Notes: generated by a model from the sequence alone, not told the origin. Counted from the stretch's first letter, positions 45,124-55,754 are shown. The stretch: DNA of 64,000 bases from Segatella paludivivens DSM 17968 = JCM 13650 (GCF_000373185.1 NZ_KB890649.1:110147-174146); one strand, 5' to 3'. Numbers and translations: made by a program.

Positions 45124-46695
45124 ATGAAACTAAATAATATAGAACTCAATTTCGATAACTTTGCTTCTGAAATGGCAAAGTTGAAGAACGAGAAGCATTT
45201 CGATTACCTTGTTACCATTATTGGTGAAGACTTTGGTGAAGAAGGTCTCGGATGTATCTACATTCTTGAAAATACAGATACTCATGAGCGCTGCTCTGTT
45301 AGAACTATTGGTAAGAAGGTTGGCGATGATGTAGTTATTCCAACAACACTTAATCTTTGGAATGCTGCTAATTTGTTAGAGCGTGAAGTATTTGATTTCT
45401 TGGGAATAAAGTTCTTGGGACATCCAGATATGCGTCGCCTGTTCCTTCGTACGGATTTCAATGGTTATCCTCTTCGTAAGGACTTTGATGAGAGCCCTGA
45501 GAATAATAAGTTCCCTGTTACAGACGAACCTGAATCAGATTTCACTACAGAATGGAATCTTGATAGAAGTGGTAATCTTGTAGCTACACAGCATCGTCTT
45601 TTTGATGAAGATGATTTCGTTGTAAATATGGGACCTAACCACCCTAGTATGCACGGTGTGTTACGTTTGCAGACTGTTGTAGACGGTGAGACCATCAAGG
45701 GAGTATATCCACATTTAGGATATATTCATCGTGGTATGGAGAAGATGTGTGAAAGCATGACTTACCCTCAGTCTCTAGCATTAACAGATCGTTTGAATTA
45801 TCTTTGTGCGATGATGCAGCGTCATGCATTAGTGGGCGTTATAGAAGAAGGTATGGGAATAGAACTCTCAGACCGTATTTTGTATATCCGTACTATAATG
45901 GATGAGTTGCAGCGTATAAATAATCACTTGTTGTTCCTTGGTACATGTGCACAGGATTTAAGTGCTTTGACTGCATTCCTTTATTGTATGCGTGATCGTG
46001 AGCATGTCTTGAATGTAATGGAAGAGACAACTGGTGGTAGACTTATACAAAATTATTATCGTATAGGTGGTCTCCAGGATGATATCGATCCAAATTTTGT
46101 ACAGAACACAAAAACACTTTGTAAATATCTGCGCCCTATGGTTCAGGAATACATGGACGTGTTTGGTGATAATGTAATTACACATCAGCGTTTGGAAGGT
46201 GTTGGTCCTATGGGTCTTGACGATTGTATTAATTATGCTCTTACAGGTCCTGCAGGACGTGCAGCTGGATGGCATAATGATGTTCGTAAAAATCATCCTT
46301 ATGGTGTATATGATAAGGTGAAATTTGACGAAATAACTCTTACTGGAGCTGATTCAATGGCTCGCTACATTGTTCATATAAAGGAAATATATCAGAGTTT
46401 AGACATTATAGAACAGCTCATTGATAATATTCCTGAAGGTGAATTCTATATCAAGCAGAAGCCTATCATTAAGGTTCCTGAAGGCCAATGGTTCTTCTCT
46501 GTAGAAGGTGGAGCTGGTGAATTTGGAGTTTATCTCGACTCTCATGGTGATAAGAGCCCTTATCGTTTGAAGATGCGCCCAATGGGATTGACCTTGACAG
46601 GTGCATTTGACAAGATGCTTCGTGGACAGAAGATTGCTGACTTGGTAGCAACTGGTGCTGCAATTGATTTCGTAATTCCTGATATTGATAGATAA
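45124..46695 (+). CDS. nuoCD: Fused NADH-quinone oxidoreductase subunits C and D
   Basis: 523-residue fusion. Residues about 1-140 are the NuoC 30 kDa-type part (AANLLEREVFDFLGI, GHPDMRRLFL, YPLRKDF); about 165-523 are the NuoD 49 kDa-type part that lines the quinone site (MGPNHPSMHGVLR, YIHRGMEK, SVEGGAGEFG). The fusion is frequent in Bacteroidetes and enterobacteria. Both halves look complete. Confidence 0.96.
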   Translation: MKLNNIELNFDNFASEMAKLKNEKHFDYLVTIIGEDFGEEGLGCIYILENTDTHERCSVRTIGKKVGDDVVIPTTLNLWNAANLLEREVFDFLGIKFLGHPDMRRLFLRTDFNGYPLRKDFDESPENNKFPVTDEPESDFTTEWNLDRSGNLVATQHRLFDEDDFVVNMGPNHPSMHGVLRLQTVVDGETIKGVYPHLGYIHRGMEKMCESMTYPQSLALTDRLNYLCAMMQRHALVGVIEEGMGIELSDRILYIRTIMDELQRINNHLLFLGTCAQDLSALTAFLYCMRDREHVLNVMEETTGGRLIQNYYRIGGLQDDIDPNFVQNTKTLCKYLRPMVQEYMDVFGDNVITHQRLEGVGPMGLDDCINYALTGPAGRAAGWHNDVRKNHPYGVYDKVKFDEITLTGADSMARYIVHIKEIYQSLDIIEQLIDNIPEGEFYIKQKPIIKVPEGQWFFSVEGGAGEFGVYLDSHGDKSPYRLKMRPMGLTLTGAFDKMLRGQKIADLVATGAAIDFVIPDIDR

Positions 46696-46698
46696 ATT

Positions 46699-47784
46699 AT
46701 GTTTGATTTTAGTATAGTAACAAAATGGTTCGATGCACTCCTTAGTCAGACTTTGGGGTTGCCTAGTTTCTGGACCATTCTTATTGAGTGCGTACTCATC
46801 GGACTTTTAGTCTTGACAGCTTATGCGCTTATTTGTATCGTACTGATTTTTATGGAACGTAAGGTTTGTGCTTATTTCCAGTGCCGTGTAGGTCCTATGC
46901 GTGTAGGCCCTTGGGGTATATTTCAGGTGTTTGCAGATGTTTTGAAGATGCTCATAAAAGAAATCTTCACAGTAGATAAGTCTGATAAACTTTTATATGC
47001 GATAGCTCCGTTCCTTGTAATGATTGCTTCTGTTGGTACATTCTCTTTCCTTCCTTGGAATAAGGGTATGCATATTTTGGATTTCAACGTAGGTATTTTC
47101 TTGGTTACAGCAATTAGTTCAATTGGTGTACTAGGTGTATTCCTTGCTGGTTGGGGTTCTAACAACAAGTATTCTGTTGTATCAGCAATGCGTGCTGCTG
47201 TACAGATGATCTCTTATGAGGTTTCTTTAGGTTTATGTCTGATTTGCGCAGTCATTCTTACAGGTACAATGCAGATGAGTGGTATTATAGAGGCTCAGAC
47301 TGGTCCTTGGAAGTGGCTTGTTATTCAGGGTCATATTCCAGCAATCATAGCTTTCGTAGTATTCCTTATCGCTGGTAATGCTGAGGCTAATCGTGGTCCA
47401 TTTGACTTGGGTGAAGCTGAAAGTGAGTTGACTGCTGGTTACCATACAGAGTATTCTGGTATGGGCTTTGGTTATTATTACCTTGCAGAGTATTTGAATC
47501 TATTTGTTATATCAGGACTTGCGAGTGCCGTCTTCCTCGGAGGTTGGGCACCATTGAACGTAGGTATTACCGGATTTGACAATTTGATGAATATAATACC
47601 AGGTTTCGTTTGGTTCTTCGGTAAGACATTTATGTTGGTATGGATTCTTATGTGGGTCCGTTGGACATTCCCTCGTCTTAGAATTGATAATCTTCTGAAA
47701 CTGGAATGGAAATATCTCATGCCTTTAATGCTAATCGTGCTTGTTCTTACAACTTGCTGTGTTGCATTTGGTTTGACTTTTTAA
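46699..47784 (+). CDS. nuoH: NADH-quinone oxidoreductase subunit H
   Basis: 361-residue membrane subunit with about eight helices that links the peripheral arm to the proton-pumping arm and forms part of the quinone chamber. FMERKVCAYFQCRVGPMRVGPWG and NRGPFDLGEAESEL are the family signatures. Follows nuoCD by 3 bases. Confidence 0.96.
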   Translation: MFDFSIVTKWFDALLSQTLGLPSFWTILIECVLIGLLVLTAYALICIVLIFMERKVCAYFQCRVGPMRVGPWGIFQVFADVLKMLIKEIFTVDKSDKLLYAIAPFLVMIASVGTFSFLPWNKGMHILDFNVGIFLVTAISSIGVLGVFLAGWGSNNKYSVVSAMRAAVQMISYEVSLGLCLICAVILTGTMQMSGIIEAQTGPWKWLVIQGHIPAIIAFVVFLIAGNAEANRGPFDLGEAESELTAGYHTEYSGMGFGYYYLAEYLNLFVISGLASAVFLGGWAPLNVGITGFDNLMNIIPGFVWFFGKTFMLVWILMWVRWTFPRLRIDNLLKLEWKYLMPLMLIVLVLTTCCVAFGLTF

Positions 47785-47822
47785 TCCGCATAGGCAATAG
47801 AATATAAATATTGAATAATAAA

Positions 47823-48356
47823 ATGGAAAATAATAAATCATATTTCGGTGAAATAGGAGCTGCAATCAAAACTCTTGCTACTGGTATGAAAGTTACTCTA
47901 ATAGAGTACTTTACTCCAAAGATAACAGAGCAGTATCCTGAGAACCGCAAGACTACCCTCCATGTTGCTCAGCGTCATCGTGGCCGTCTCGTTTTCAAGA
48001 GAAATGAGGACGAAAGCCATAACTGTGTTGCTTGTACAATGTGCGAGAAAGCTTGTCCAAATGATACAATCAAGATTACAGCTCACATGGAGGAAGATCC
48101 TGAGACTGGTCGCAAAAAGAAAAAGCTGGATGATTATCAGTATGATCTTGGCGACTGTATGTTTTGTCAGCTGTGTGTTAATGCTTGTAACTTTGATGCG
48201 ATTGAATTTACAAATGATTTTGAGAATTCTGTATTCGACCGCACTAAGTTGGTATGTCATCTTGACAAAGAAGTATATAAAGGTGGTAGCCTTCCAAACA
48301 TCCTTGATGGTGGTGCACCTTTGACTATCGGTAAGTTTAACACTAAAACCAAGTAA
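47823..48356 (+). CDS. nuoI: NADH-quinone oxidoreductase subunit I
   Basis: 177-residue ferredoxin-like subunit with two 4Fe-4S motifs, CVACTMCEKACP and CMFCQLCVNACNFDAI, passing electrons toward NuoB. The frame opens with TTG at 47811; the ATG at 47823 (MENNKSYFGE) is preferred. In an enzyme without NuoEFG it may be near the entry point for electrons from a soluble donor. Confidence 0.95.
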   Translation: MENNKSYFGEIGAAIKTLATGMKVTLIEYFTPKITEQYPENRKTTLHVAQRHRGRLVFKRNEDESHNCVACTMCEKACPNDTIKITAHMEEDPETGRKKKKLDDYQYDLGDCMFCQLCVNACNFDAIEFTNDFENSVFDRTKLVCHLDKEVYKGGSLPNILDGGAPLTIGKFNTKTK

Positions 48357-48362
48357 TAGATT

Positions 48363-48884
48363 ATGGCAAATTTAGTTATGTTTTGCATTTTGGCTGTAGT
48401 CATTCTTGGATCAGCCGTAATGTGTGTAATAACAAAGCGAATAATAAGGGCAGCTACATTTTTGCTCTTCGTTTTGTTTGGTGTTGCAGGAATTTATTTC
48501 CTACTAGACTACACATACCTGGGTGCCGCTCAGATTTCTGTTTATGCCGGAGGTATCACTGTTATGTATATCTTTGCTATTCAGCTTGTTTCTAAGCGTT
48601 CACTTCAAGGACTTATTGAGCGTGTCAAGGGTAGCCGTGTAATAAGCGGTTTGCTTTTATCGCTTGTAGGTCTTGCTACTGTAGGTGTAGTTTTAATTAA
48701 GAATAATTTTATCAATGCTGCTGCTCAGGTTACTGATACAGAAGTTCCTATGGATCAAATTGGTACAGCCCTTCTTGGAAGTGGTAAGTATCAGTATGTA
48801 CTTCCATTCGAGTTCATTTCAGTATTTCTTTTGGCATGTATCATTGGAGGTATAATGATTGCACGAAAGGAGGACAAGAAATGA
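48363..48884 (+). CDS. nuoJ: NADH-quinone oxidoreductase subunit J
   Basis: 173-residue membrane subunit with about five helices; the LGAAQISVYAGGITVMYIFA stretch around helix 3 is typical. Its stop overlaps the nuoK start (ATGA). Confidence 0.94.
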   Translation: MANLVMFCILAVVILGSAVMCVITKRIIRAATFLLFVLFGVAGIYFLLDYTYLGAAQISVYAGGITVMYIFAIQLVSKRSLQGLIERVKGSRVISGLLLSLVGLATVGVVLIKNNFINAAAQVTDTEVPMDQIGTALLGSGKYQYVLPFEFISVFLLACIIGGIMIARKEDKK

Positions 48885-49192
48885 ATATCCCTGTAGAATA
48901 TTTTATAGCACTTAGTACACTGCTTTTCTTTATCGGAGTGTTTGGCTTTGTTACGCGTCGTAACCTTGTAGCTATGCTTATCTCTATAGAATTAATATTG
49001 AATTCTGTAGATATAAATTTTGCAGTCTTCAACCGCATTCTTTTCCCAGCACAGTTTGAAGGTTTCTTCTTCACATTGTTCTCTATCGGAGTAAGTGCTG
49101 CTGAGACAGCCGTGGCTTTGGCCATTATTATTAATGTTTACCGTAACTATCACAGTGACCAGGTGAACAGTATTGAAAACATGAAATTCTAA
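48881..49192 (+). CDS. nuoK: NADH-quinone oxidoreductase subunit K
   Basis: 103-residue three-helix MrpC-like subunit. Membrane glutamates in MLISIELILNSVDINF and AAETAVALAI are present. The ATG at 48881, overlapping the nuoJ stop, is the true start; the frame extends 15 codons upstream inside nuoJ. Confidence 0.95.
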   Translation: MNIPVEYFIALSTLLFFIGVFGFVTRRNLVAMLISIELILNSVDINFAVFNRILFPAQFEGFFFTLFSIGVSAAETAVALAIIINVYRNYHSDQVNSIENMKF

Positions 49193-49197
49193 AAGAA

Positions 49198-51180
49198 ATG
49201 GAATACAGTTATGCATTTTTAATACTTCTTCTACCATTCTTGAGCTTCTTGGTTCTTGGTCTTTGTGGTATGAAGATGAAAAAGCCGGTTGCCGGTTTTA
49301 TCGGTACTATAATGTTGGGTAGCCTTTTCGCTATGTCATTGTATACTGCGTATGAGTATTTCTTTGTTATAGGAAGGGATGCTGCTACTGGTTTATACCC
49401 GACAGTTACCGTATTTAATTTTACTTGGTTGAAATTTACCGAACTTCTTACTTTCAACATAGGTTTCCGTCTTACTCCAATAAGCGTAATGATGTTGATC
49501 GTTATCACAACGGTAAGTTTTATGGTCCATATTTACAGTTTCGGCTATATGGCTGAGCGTGATGACAAGTATAAGTTTGAAGAATACGAACATGGTTTCC
49601 AGCGTTTCTATGCTTATCTTTCTTTGTTCACCATGAGTATGCTTGGACTTGTTGTAGCTACAAACATTTTCCAGATGTATATGTTCTGGGAGTTGGTTGG
49701 TGTATGTTCTTATTTGTTGATTGGATTTTATTATCCTAAGCATTCAGCCGTACACGCTTCAAAGAAAGCTTTCATCGTTACTCGTTTCGCAGACTTGTTC
49801 TTCTTGATAGGAATCTTGTTCTTTAGCTACTATGTCGGAACATTTAATTACGACATGAATGCTAACCCTGAGCTTATCGGTAAGTTAGCTTCTGTTGCTG
49901 CTAAATATTCTTGGTTGTTGCCTTCTGCATTATTCTTAATGTTTATTGGTGGTGCTGGTAAGAGTGCGATGTTCCCATTGCATATTTGGTTGCCAGACGC
50001 TATGGAAGGTCCTACTCCAGTATCTGCGTTGATTCATGCTGCAACTATGGTTGTTGCTGGTGTTTACCAGGTAGCAAGTCTTTTCCCAATCTGGGTTCAA
50101 TATGCTCCTAATCAACTTCATTGGGTAGCTTACATTGCTGCTTTTACTTCGTTCTATGCAGCTGCTGTTGCTTGTTGCCAGAGCGATATCAAGCGTGGTC
50201 TTGCATTCTCAACTATATCACAGATTGCTTATATGTTGGTTGCACTTGGCGTAAGTTATGCTGTCGACAATCATGAAGGTGGTTTGGGTTACATGGCAGG
50301 TATGTTCCACTTGTTCACACATGCTATGTTCAAGGCTTTGTTGTTCCTTTGCTCTGGTGCTATTATTGTCATCATTGGAAGCAACTTTAAGCAGTACATG
50401 GGCGGACTTCATAAGTATATGCCTATTACAAACATTTGTTTCCTTATCGGTTGTATCGCCATTAGTGGTGTATGGCCATTGGCAGGATTCTTCTCAAAGG
50501 ATGAAATTGTTTCAGCTTGTTTTGAGTTCTCTCCATTCATGGGATGGTTTATGACTCTTGTATCAGGTATGACAGCATTCTATATGTTCCGCTTGTATTA
50601 TGTTATTTTCTGGGGACAGAGCTATTATGAGCTTGATCCAGAGAATCGCAAGAAGCCAGGTGAGGTTCCTTTCGTTATGTGGGGACCATTGGTATTCCTT
50701 GCAATAGTATCAATATTTGCTGGTTGGATTCCTTTTGGACATTTCGTTTCAGCTACTGGTCAGAGTATGGAGATTGGATTGCAGCATTTTGAGTTTACAA
50801 GTGTTGCGTGGTTCAGTTTGTTGGCTGCTGCCATTGGTATTGGTCTTGCAACATGGATGTATCTTCCAAAGAACAATCCTGTTCCTGATATGCTTGCTAA
50901 GAAAATGCCTAGACTTCACAAGGCAGCTCTCAATCGTTTTTATATTGATGACGCTTGGCAGTTCTTTACTCATAAAATCGTGTTTGGTTGTTTCTCTAAG
51001 CCTATTGCTTGGTTTGACCGCCATGTTATCGATGGTACTTTTAACTTCATGGCATGGAGTGCTCAGGAAGCCGGTGAGACTATTCGTCCATGGCAGAGTG
51101 GCGACGTTCGTTCTTATGCTGCATGGTTCCTTACTGGTACTGTAGCTTTGACTCTGATTTTGCTTTGCATTCTCAGCTAA
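49198..51180 (+). CDS. nuoL: NADH-quinone oxidoreductase subunit L
   Basis: 660-residue Mrp-type proton-pumping subunit with about sixteen helices including the C-terminal lateral helix region. FWELVGVCSYLLIGFYY, HIWLPDAMEGPTPVSALIHA and the conserved Lys in GAGKSAMFPL are clear. Full length. Confidence 0.95.
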   Translation: MEYSYAFLILLLPFLSFLVLGLCGMKMKKPVAGFIGTIMLGSLFAMSLYTAYEYFFVIGRDAATGLYPTVTVFNFTWLKFTELLTFNIGFRLTPISVMMLIVITTVSFMVHIYSFGYMAERDDKYKFEEYEHGFQRFYAYLSLFTMSMLGLVVATNIFQMYMFWELVGVCSYLLIGFYYPKHSAVHASKKAFIVTRFADLFFLIGILFFSYYVGTFNYDMNANPELIGKLASVAAKYSWLLPSALFLMFIGGAGKSAMFPLHIWLPDAMEGPTPVSALIHAATMVVAGVYQVASLFPIWVQYAPNQLHWVAYIAAFTSFYAAAVACCQSDIKRGLAFSTISQIAYMLVALGVSYAVDNHEGGLGYMAGMFHLFTHAMFKALLFLCSGAIIVIIGSNFKQYMGGLHKYMPITNICFLIGCIAISGVWPLAGFFSKDEIVSACFEFSPFMGWFMTLVSGMTAFYMFRLYYVIFWGQSYYELDPENRKKPGEVPFVMWGPLVFLAIVSIFAGWIPFGHFVSATGQSMEIGLQHFEFTSVAWFSLLAAAIGIGLATWMYLPKNNPVPDMLAKKMPRLHKAALNRFYIDDAWQFFTHKIVFGCFSKPIAWFDRHVIDGTFNFMAWSAQEAGETIRPWQSGDVRSYAAWFLTGTVALTLILLCILS

Positions 51181-51216
51181 TGAATAATGAAGATTTAATA
51201 AAGAATAAATAGAAAA

Positions 51217-52719
51217 ATGAGTATATTAACATTATTCGTAGTAATTCCGGTACTTATGCTTGTTGGTCTTTGGTTAGCAAAGAATGACAATCAAGTACGT
51301 GGTGTGATGGTTGTTGGAGCCTCTGCATTGCTTGGTCTTGCAATATGGCTTACTATCACTTTCATTCAGATGCGTCATGCGGGTAATACCGAACTGATGC
51401 TGTTTACCTATAGCACACCTTGGTTTGCACCTCTTAATATAGCATATAGTGTTGGTGTTGACGGTATTTCTGTTGTGATGCTATTGCTTTCTGCAGTTAT
51501 CGTTTTCACAGGTACTTTTGCATCATGGCAGTTAGAACCTATGAAGAAAGAATATTTCCTCTGGTTTGTTCTTCTTAGTATTGGTGTTTTCGGTTTCTTC
51601 ATATCAACCGATCTCTTTACGATGTTCATGTTCTATGAAGTTGCTCTTATCCCAATGTACCTTCTTATTGGTGTTTGGGGTACAGGTCCTAAGGAATATG
51701 CTGCAATGAAGCTTACCCTTATGCTTATGGGTGGTAGTGCTCTTTTGATTCTCGGTATTCTCGGAATATATTATTTTAGTGGTGCAACAACAATGAATAT
51801 TAATGAAATTGCCGCTTTACATAATATACCAGTAGCAGTTCAGAAGGTATTCTTCCCATTCATATTTATTGGTTTTGGTGTACTTGGTGCATTGTTCCCA
51901 TTCCATACATGGTCTCCTGACGGTCATGCTTCAGCCCCAACGGCTGTATCAATGCTTCACGCAGGTGTACTTATGAAACTTGGTGGTTACGGATGCTTCC
52001 GTATTGCAATGTACTTGTTGCCTGAGGCAGCTCAGCAACTATCATGGATATTCCTAGTACTTACAACATGTTCTGTCGTATATGGTGCGCTCGCTGCATG
52101 TGTACAGACTGACTTGAAATATATCAATGCTTATTCATCAGTATCACACTGTGGTATGGTGCTCTTCGCATTGTGTATGATGACACAGACTGCAATTACA
52201 GGTGCTGTGCTTCAGATGCTTTCACATGGTCTTATGACAGCATTGTTCTTCGCTTGTATCGGTATGATTTATCACCGTGCCGGAACTCGAGACGTACGTT
52301 ATCTTGGTGGTTTGATGAAAGTTCTTCCATTCCTTTCTGTATCTTATGTTATAGCAGGTTTGGCTAACTTAGGTCTACCAGGTTTCTCTGGTTTCGTTGC
52401 AGAGATGACAATCTTCGTAGGTTCATTCCAGAATGCAGATACGTTCCATCGTGTATGTACGATAATCGCTTGTACATCAATTGTTGTAACTGCCGTTTAC
52501 ATTCTTCGTGTTGTTGGTAAGATTCTTTTCCAGAAGGTACCAAACAAGAAGTTCTTTGAACTTCACGATGCAACATGGGATGAGAGATTAGCAATTGGAG
52601 GTCTTATCTTCTGTGTTGCAGGTCTTGGTTTGTTCCCACTTTGGGCAAGTAATGTAATCAGTGGTGCTGTTGCTCCAATTATCAATCATATTATGAGCAC
52701 TACAGCAGCTGCTCTGTAA
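51217..52719 (+). CDS. nuoM: NADH-quinone oxidoreductase subunit M
   Basis: 500-residue Mrp-type antiporter-like pumping subunit, about fourteen helices. MFYEVALIPMYLLIGVWG and HTWSPDGHASAPTAVSML are the family signatures. 36 bases after nuoL. Confidence 0.95.
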   Translation: MSILTLFVVIPVLMLVGLWLAKNDNQVRGVMVVGASALLGLAIWLTITFIQMRHAGNTELMLFTYSTPWFAPLNIAYSVGVDGISVVMLLLSAVIVFTGTFASWQLEPMKKEYFLWFVLLSIGVFGFFISTDLFTMFMFYEVALIPMYLLIGVWGTGPKEYAAMKLTLMLMGGSALLILGILGIYYFSGATTMNINEIAALHNIPVAVQKVFFPFIFIGFGVLGALFPFHTWSPDGHASAPTAVSMLHAGVLMKLGGYGCFRIAMYLLPEAAQQLSWIFLVLTTCSVVYGALAACVQTDLKYINAYSSVSHCGMVLFALCMMTQTAITGAVLQMLSHGLMTALFFACIGMIYHRAGTRDVRYLGGLMKVLPFLSVSYVIAGLANLGLPGFSGFVAEMTIFVGSFQNADTFHRVCTIIACTSIVVTAVYILRVVGKILFQKVPNKKFFELHDATWDERLAIGGLIFCVAGLGLFPLWASNVISGAVAPIINHIMSTTAAAL

Positions 52720-52753
52720 TGTAGATTTTAATAATTAAGATTAAAGATTTATT

Positions 52754-54253
52754 ATGAATATAGATTATAGTCAATTTTTAAATATGATACCAGAAGTCAC
52801 TTTGATGGCTCTTTTGGTAATCGTCTTCATTGCAGACTTTGCTACATCACAGCGAGCTGTAATACCTACTTCTAATGGAGAGGCTAACAGTTCTTCACGT
52901 GCATGGTTTAATCCTTTGGTTTGTCTGCTAATGGCAGCACATATTGTGATAAATATATTCCCAACAACAGCTTCTGTAGCTTTTGGTGGAATGTATTATA
53001 CAAACCCTTCTGTTGGTGTTATCAAGACCATCCTTGCTTTAGGAGCATTGATTGTATTGATACAAAGTCGTGAGTGGATACAGCGTCCTGATACACAATT
53101 CAAAGAAGGAGAGTTCTACATTCTTATTGCTTCAACTCTTCTTGGCATGAACATGATGGTTAGTGCAAATCACTTCCTTCTATTCTTCTTAGGACTTGAA
53201 ATGGCATCTATTCCAATGGCTTGTTTAGTAGGTCTTGATAAGTATCGTCATAATTCTGCTGAGTCAGCTGCTAAGTTCGTTCTTACTGCAGCCTTCTCAA
53301 GTGGCATCATGCTCTATGGTATTTCATTTATCTATGGAGCTATGGGTACTTTGTATTTTGATGATATCGCAGCTAAGATTACAGCTACACCTCTTACTAT
53401 AATGGGTATGGTATTCTTCTTTAGTGGACTTGGTTTCAAGATTTCTTTGGTACCATTCCATTTCTGGACAGCTGATACCTATCAGGGTGCGCCAACAACT
53501 ATCACTGGTTATCTTTCTGTTGTTAGTAAGGGTGCGGCAGCATTTGCTCTTTGTTCTATCTTGATCAAGGTATTTGGTCCTATGGTAGAATATTGGCAGT
53601 ATATGTTGTTTATAGTTGTTGTTCTTTCAATTACTATTGCCAACTTGTTTGCTATTCGTCAGAGAGACCTTAAGCGTTTCATGGCTTTCAGTTCTATCTC
53701 TCAGGCTGGTTACATCGTTCTAGCTATCGTTGGCAACTCAGCAATGAGTTATACAACTCTTAGCTTCTATGTTCTTGTCTATGTTGTAGCCAATATGGCT
53801 GTCTTCTCTGTTATCAGTAGCATTGAGGAACATAATAATGGAACAGTTGATATGGAGAGCTATAATGGTCTTTATAAGACCAATCCAAAGCTTGCGTTTC
53901 TTATGACAATTGCTTTGTTCTCTCTTGGTGGTATTCCTCCATTTGCAGGTATGTTCAGCAAGTTCTTTGTTTTCATGTCTGCTGTTAAGGGTGCATCTTT
54001 ATCTACAACATCAGGTGTTCTGGCTTATTCAGTGGTATTCATCGCATTGATTAATACTGTGATAAGTCTTTACTACTATTTGTTGATTGTAAAGGCAATG
54101 TATATCAAACCAAATGAAAAACCTCTTCCTTGGTTTAAGAGCGCAAACAGCACTAAGTTGGCTCTTGCAATCTGCACAGCCGGAATAATCATGTTTGGTG
54201 TATTCAGCATGGTTTATTCATGGATAGACAGTGCTTCTATAGCTTCAATGTAA
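52754..54253 (+). CDS. nuoN: NADH-quinone oxidoreductase subunit N
   Basis: 499-residue third antiporter-like pumping subunit. [19 protein letters not shown] and [21 protein letters not shown] are typical. Last gene of the operon; a strong terminator follows. No nuoE, nuoF or nuoG gene occurs before, within or after the operon. Confidence 0.95.
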   Translation: MNIDYSQFLNMIPEVTLMALLVIVFIADFATSQRAVIPTSNGEANSSSRAWFNPLVCLLMAAHIVINIFPTTASVAFGGMYYTNPSVGVIKTILALGALIVLIQSREWIQRPDTQFKEGEFYILIASTLLGMNMMVSANHFLLFFLGLEMASIPMACLVGLDKYRHNSAESAAKFVLTAAFSSGIMLYGISFIYGAMGTLYFDDIAAKITATPLTIMGMVFFFSGLGFKISLVPFHFWTADTYQGAPTTITGYLSVVSKGAAAFALCSILIKVFGPMVEYWQYMLFIVVVLSITIANLFAIRQRDLKRFMAFSSISQAGYIVLAIVGNSAMSYTTLSFYVLVYVVANMAVFSVISSIEEHNNGTVDMESYNGLYKTNPKLAFLMTIALFSLGGIPPFAGMFSKFFVFMSAVKGASLSTTSGVLAYSVVFIALINTVISLYYYLLIVKAMYIKPNEKPLPWFKSANSTKLALAICTAGIIMFGVFSMVYSWIDSASIASM

Positions 54254-54273
54254 TCTACAGATATAACATAACA

Positions 54274-54310
54274 AAAAATCCCAATGTTCATTATGAGCAT
54301 TGGGATTTTT
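54274..54310. terminator. Bidirectional terminator between nuoN and rubredoxin
   Basis: AAAAATCCCAATG pairs with CATTGGGATTTTT, 13 bp with no mismatch around a short loop, with A and T runs on either side for both converging operons. Confidence 0.8.
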
Positions 54311-54327
54311 ATTTGTTAGTTTATTAA

Positions 54328-54489
54328 TTACTTCTGTACTTGGAAATCATCTTTTGTTACTCCGCATACTGGACATGTCCAGTCATCTGGAAGATCTTCA
54401 AATGATGTACCAGGAGCTATTCCAGTATCTGGATCTCCTACCGCTGGGTCGTATACGTAGTCGCATACATCGCAAACATACTTTTCCAT
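54328..54489 (-). CDS. Rubredoxin
   Basis: 53-residue electron carrier with one iron held by four cysteines, in [10 protein letters not shown] near the N terminus and [11 protein letters not shown] near the C terminus; [12 protein letters not shown] is the usual middle. It was found by reading the minus strand; it is too short for common ORF cutoffs. It follows the flavodiiron gene by 27 bases in the same direction and is its expected electron donor. Confidence 0.95.
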   Translation of the reverse strand: MEKYVCDVCDYVYDPAVGDPDTGIAPGTSFEDLPDDWTCPVCGVTKDDFQVQK

Positions 54490-54516
54490 GTTGTTAAATT
54501 TTAAATTGTTAATAAT

Positions 54517-55710
54517 CTATTTTGTTGCTTTTGCAAATTCTTTACCATATTCAGTGCAGTCATCCAAGTCTTTCACGTCTGGAACCCATTGTTTCTTTAT
54601 TCCATCGTTAACGATTTCAAATCCTGCTTCCTGCAAGTGTGCGGTAATCATTTTTGGAGCATCACCGTTCCAGCCATAAGAACCAAACGCTGCAGCTTTC
54701 TTTCCTTTATATTTTATTCCGCGAGCCATTTCCAATATACCGGCAATTGCATACGAATAACCGTTGTTTATTGTTGGTGAACCAACTAATATGGCTTTAG
54801 ACTGGAAAATCTCTGTAAGAATATCATTCTTGTCAATCTGTGAGGCATTGAACAACTTTACAGTCACATCTTTGTCTACTTCCTGAATACCATCAGCAAT
54901 TGCTTCACCCATCTTACGTGTAGATTGCCACATCGTATCATAGATAATTGTAATCTGGTTTTCTTTATATTCGTTACACCAATCAATGTATTTGTCAATA
55001 ATCTGTTTAGGATTATCTTTCCAGATAATACCGTGGCTAGGGCAGATCATCTTAATAGTAAGATTCATACCGATAAGCTCTTTCACCTTTCTGCTCACCA
55101 TCATACTGAATGGGTTAATGATGTTAGCGTAGTATTTCTGAGCTTCCCACATCAAGTCATCCTGCTTCACAGTATCGTTGTATAGTGATTCTGTTGCAAA
55201 GTGCTGACCGAAGGCATCATTAGAGAATAATATATTCTCTCCAGAAAGATAGCTGAACATTGTGTCAGGCCAGTGAAGCATTGGTGCTTCTATGAATGTA
55301 AGGGTATTCTGTCCTAAATTAAGAGTATCACCAGTTTTTACGTTTACAAAGTTCCAGTCTTGTGGATGATAGTGACCACGAATAATAGATTCACCTTTCT
55401 TTGTACAATAAATTGGTGTGCCTGGAATCTCACGCATTAATTCTACCAATGCACCACTATGATCAATCTCGTTATGATTCATTACAATGTAATCAATCTT
55501 TTTCAGATCTATAGTTTTCTTTAGTCTTGCTACAAATTCCTTATCATAAGGTTGCCATACTGTGTCGATAAGTGCAGTCTTTTCATCCTGAATAAGGTAA
55601 GCGTTATAACTGGAACCATGCATTGTGGAGAGTTCGTCTCCGTGGAATTTGGTAAGCTCCCAATCTATCTTACCAACCCAAGATACTTTATTTGTGATTT
55701 GTTTTGCCAT
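54517..55710 (-). CDS. Flavodiiron protein (rubredoxin:oxygen oxidoreductase type)
   Basis: 397-residue cytoplasmic A-type flavoprotein. The metallo-beta-lactamase domain (about 1-250) has the di-iron ligands His79, Glu81, Asp83 and His84 (NHNEIDHSG) and further ones in MLHWPDTM, SNDAFGQH and CPSHG; the flavodoxin domain (about 255-397) binds FMN (TMWQSTRKMG). It reduces oxygen to water, or nitric oxide to nitrous oxide, with electrons from rubredoxin. In an anaerobe this is oxygen defence. Promoter box TATCTTTG is at 55754-55747. Confidence 0.95.
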   Translation of the reverse strand: MAKQITNKVSWVGKIDWELTKFHGDELSTMHGSSYNAYLIQDEKTALIDTVWQPYDKEFVARLKKTIDLKKIDYIVMNHNEIDHSGALVELMREIPGTPIYCTKKGESIIRGHYHPQDWNFVNVKTGDTLNLGQNTLTFIEAPMLHWPDTMFSYLSGENILFSNDAFGQHFATESLYNDTVKQDDLMWEAQKYYANIINPFSMMVSRKVKELIGMNLTIKMICPSHGIIWKDNPKQIIDKYIDWCNEYKENQITIIYDTMWQSTRKMGEAIADGIQEVDKDVTVKLFNASQIDKNDILTEIFQSKAILVGSPTINNGYSYAIAGILEMARGIKYKGKKAAAFGSYGWNGDAPKMITAHLQEAGFEIVNDGIKKQWVPDVKDLDDCTEYGKEFAKATK

Positions 55711-55746
55711 TATCTTTTTGTTTAATATCCTACTTTTTTATACACG

Positions 55747-55754
55747 CAAAGATA
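55747..55754 (-). promoter_or_regulatory. Promoter -7 box of the flavodiiron-rubredoxin operon
   Basis: TATCTTTG on the minus strand, about 37 bases upstream of the flavodiiron ATG; no clear -33 element. Confidence 0.5.

Noticed and set aside
50717..51145. 142-codon plus-strand frame inside nuoL
   Set aside because: It is an out-of-frame reading of nuoL, hydrophobic only because the membrane codons are U-rich.
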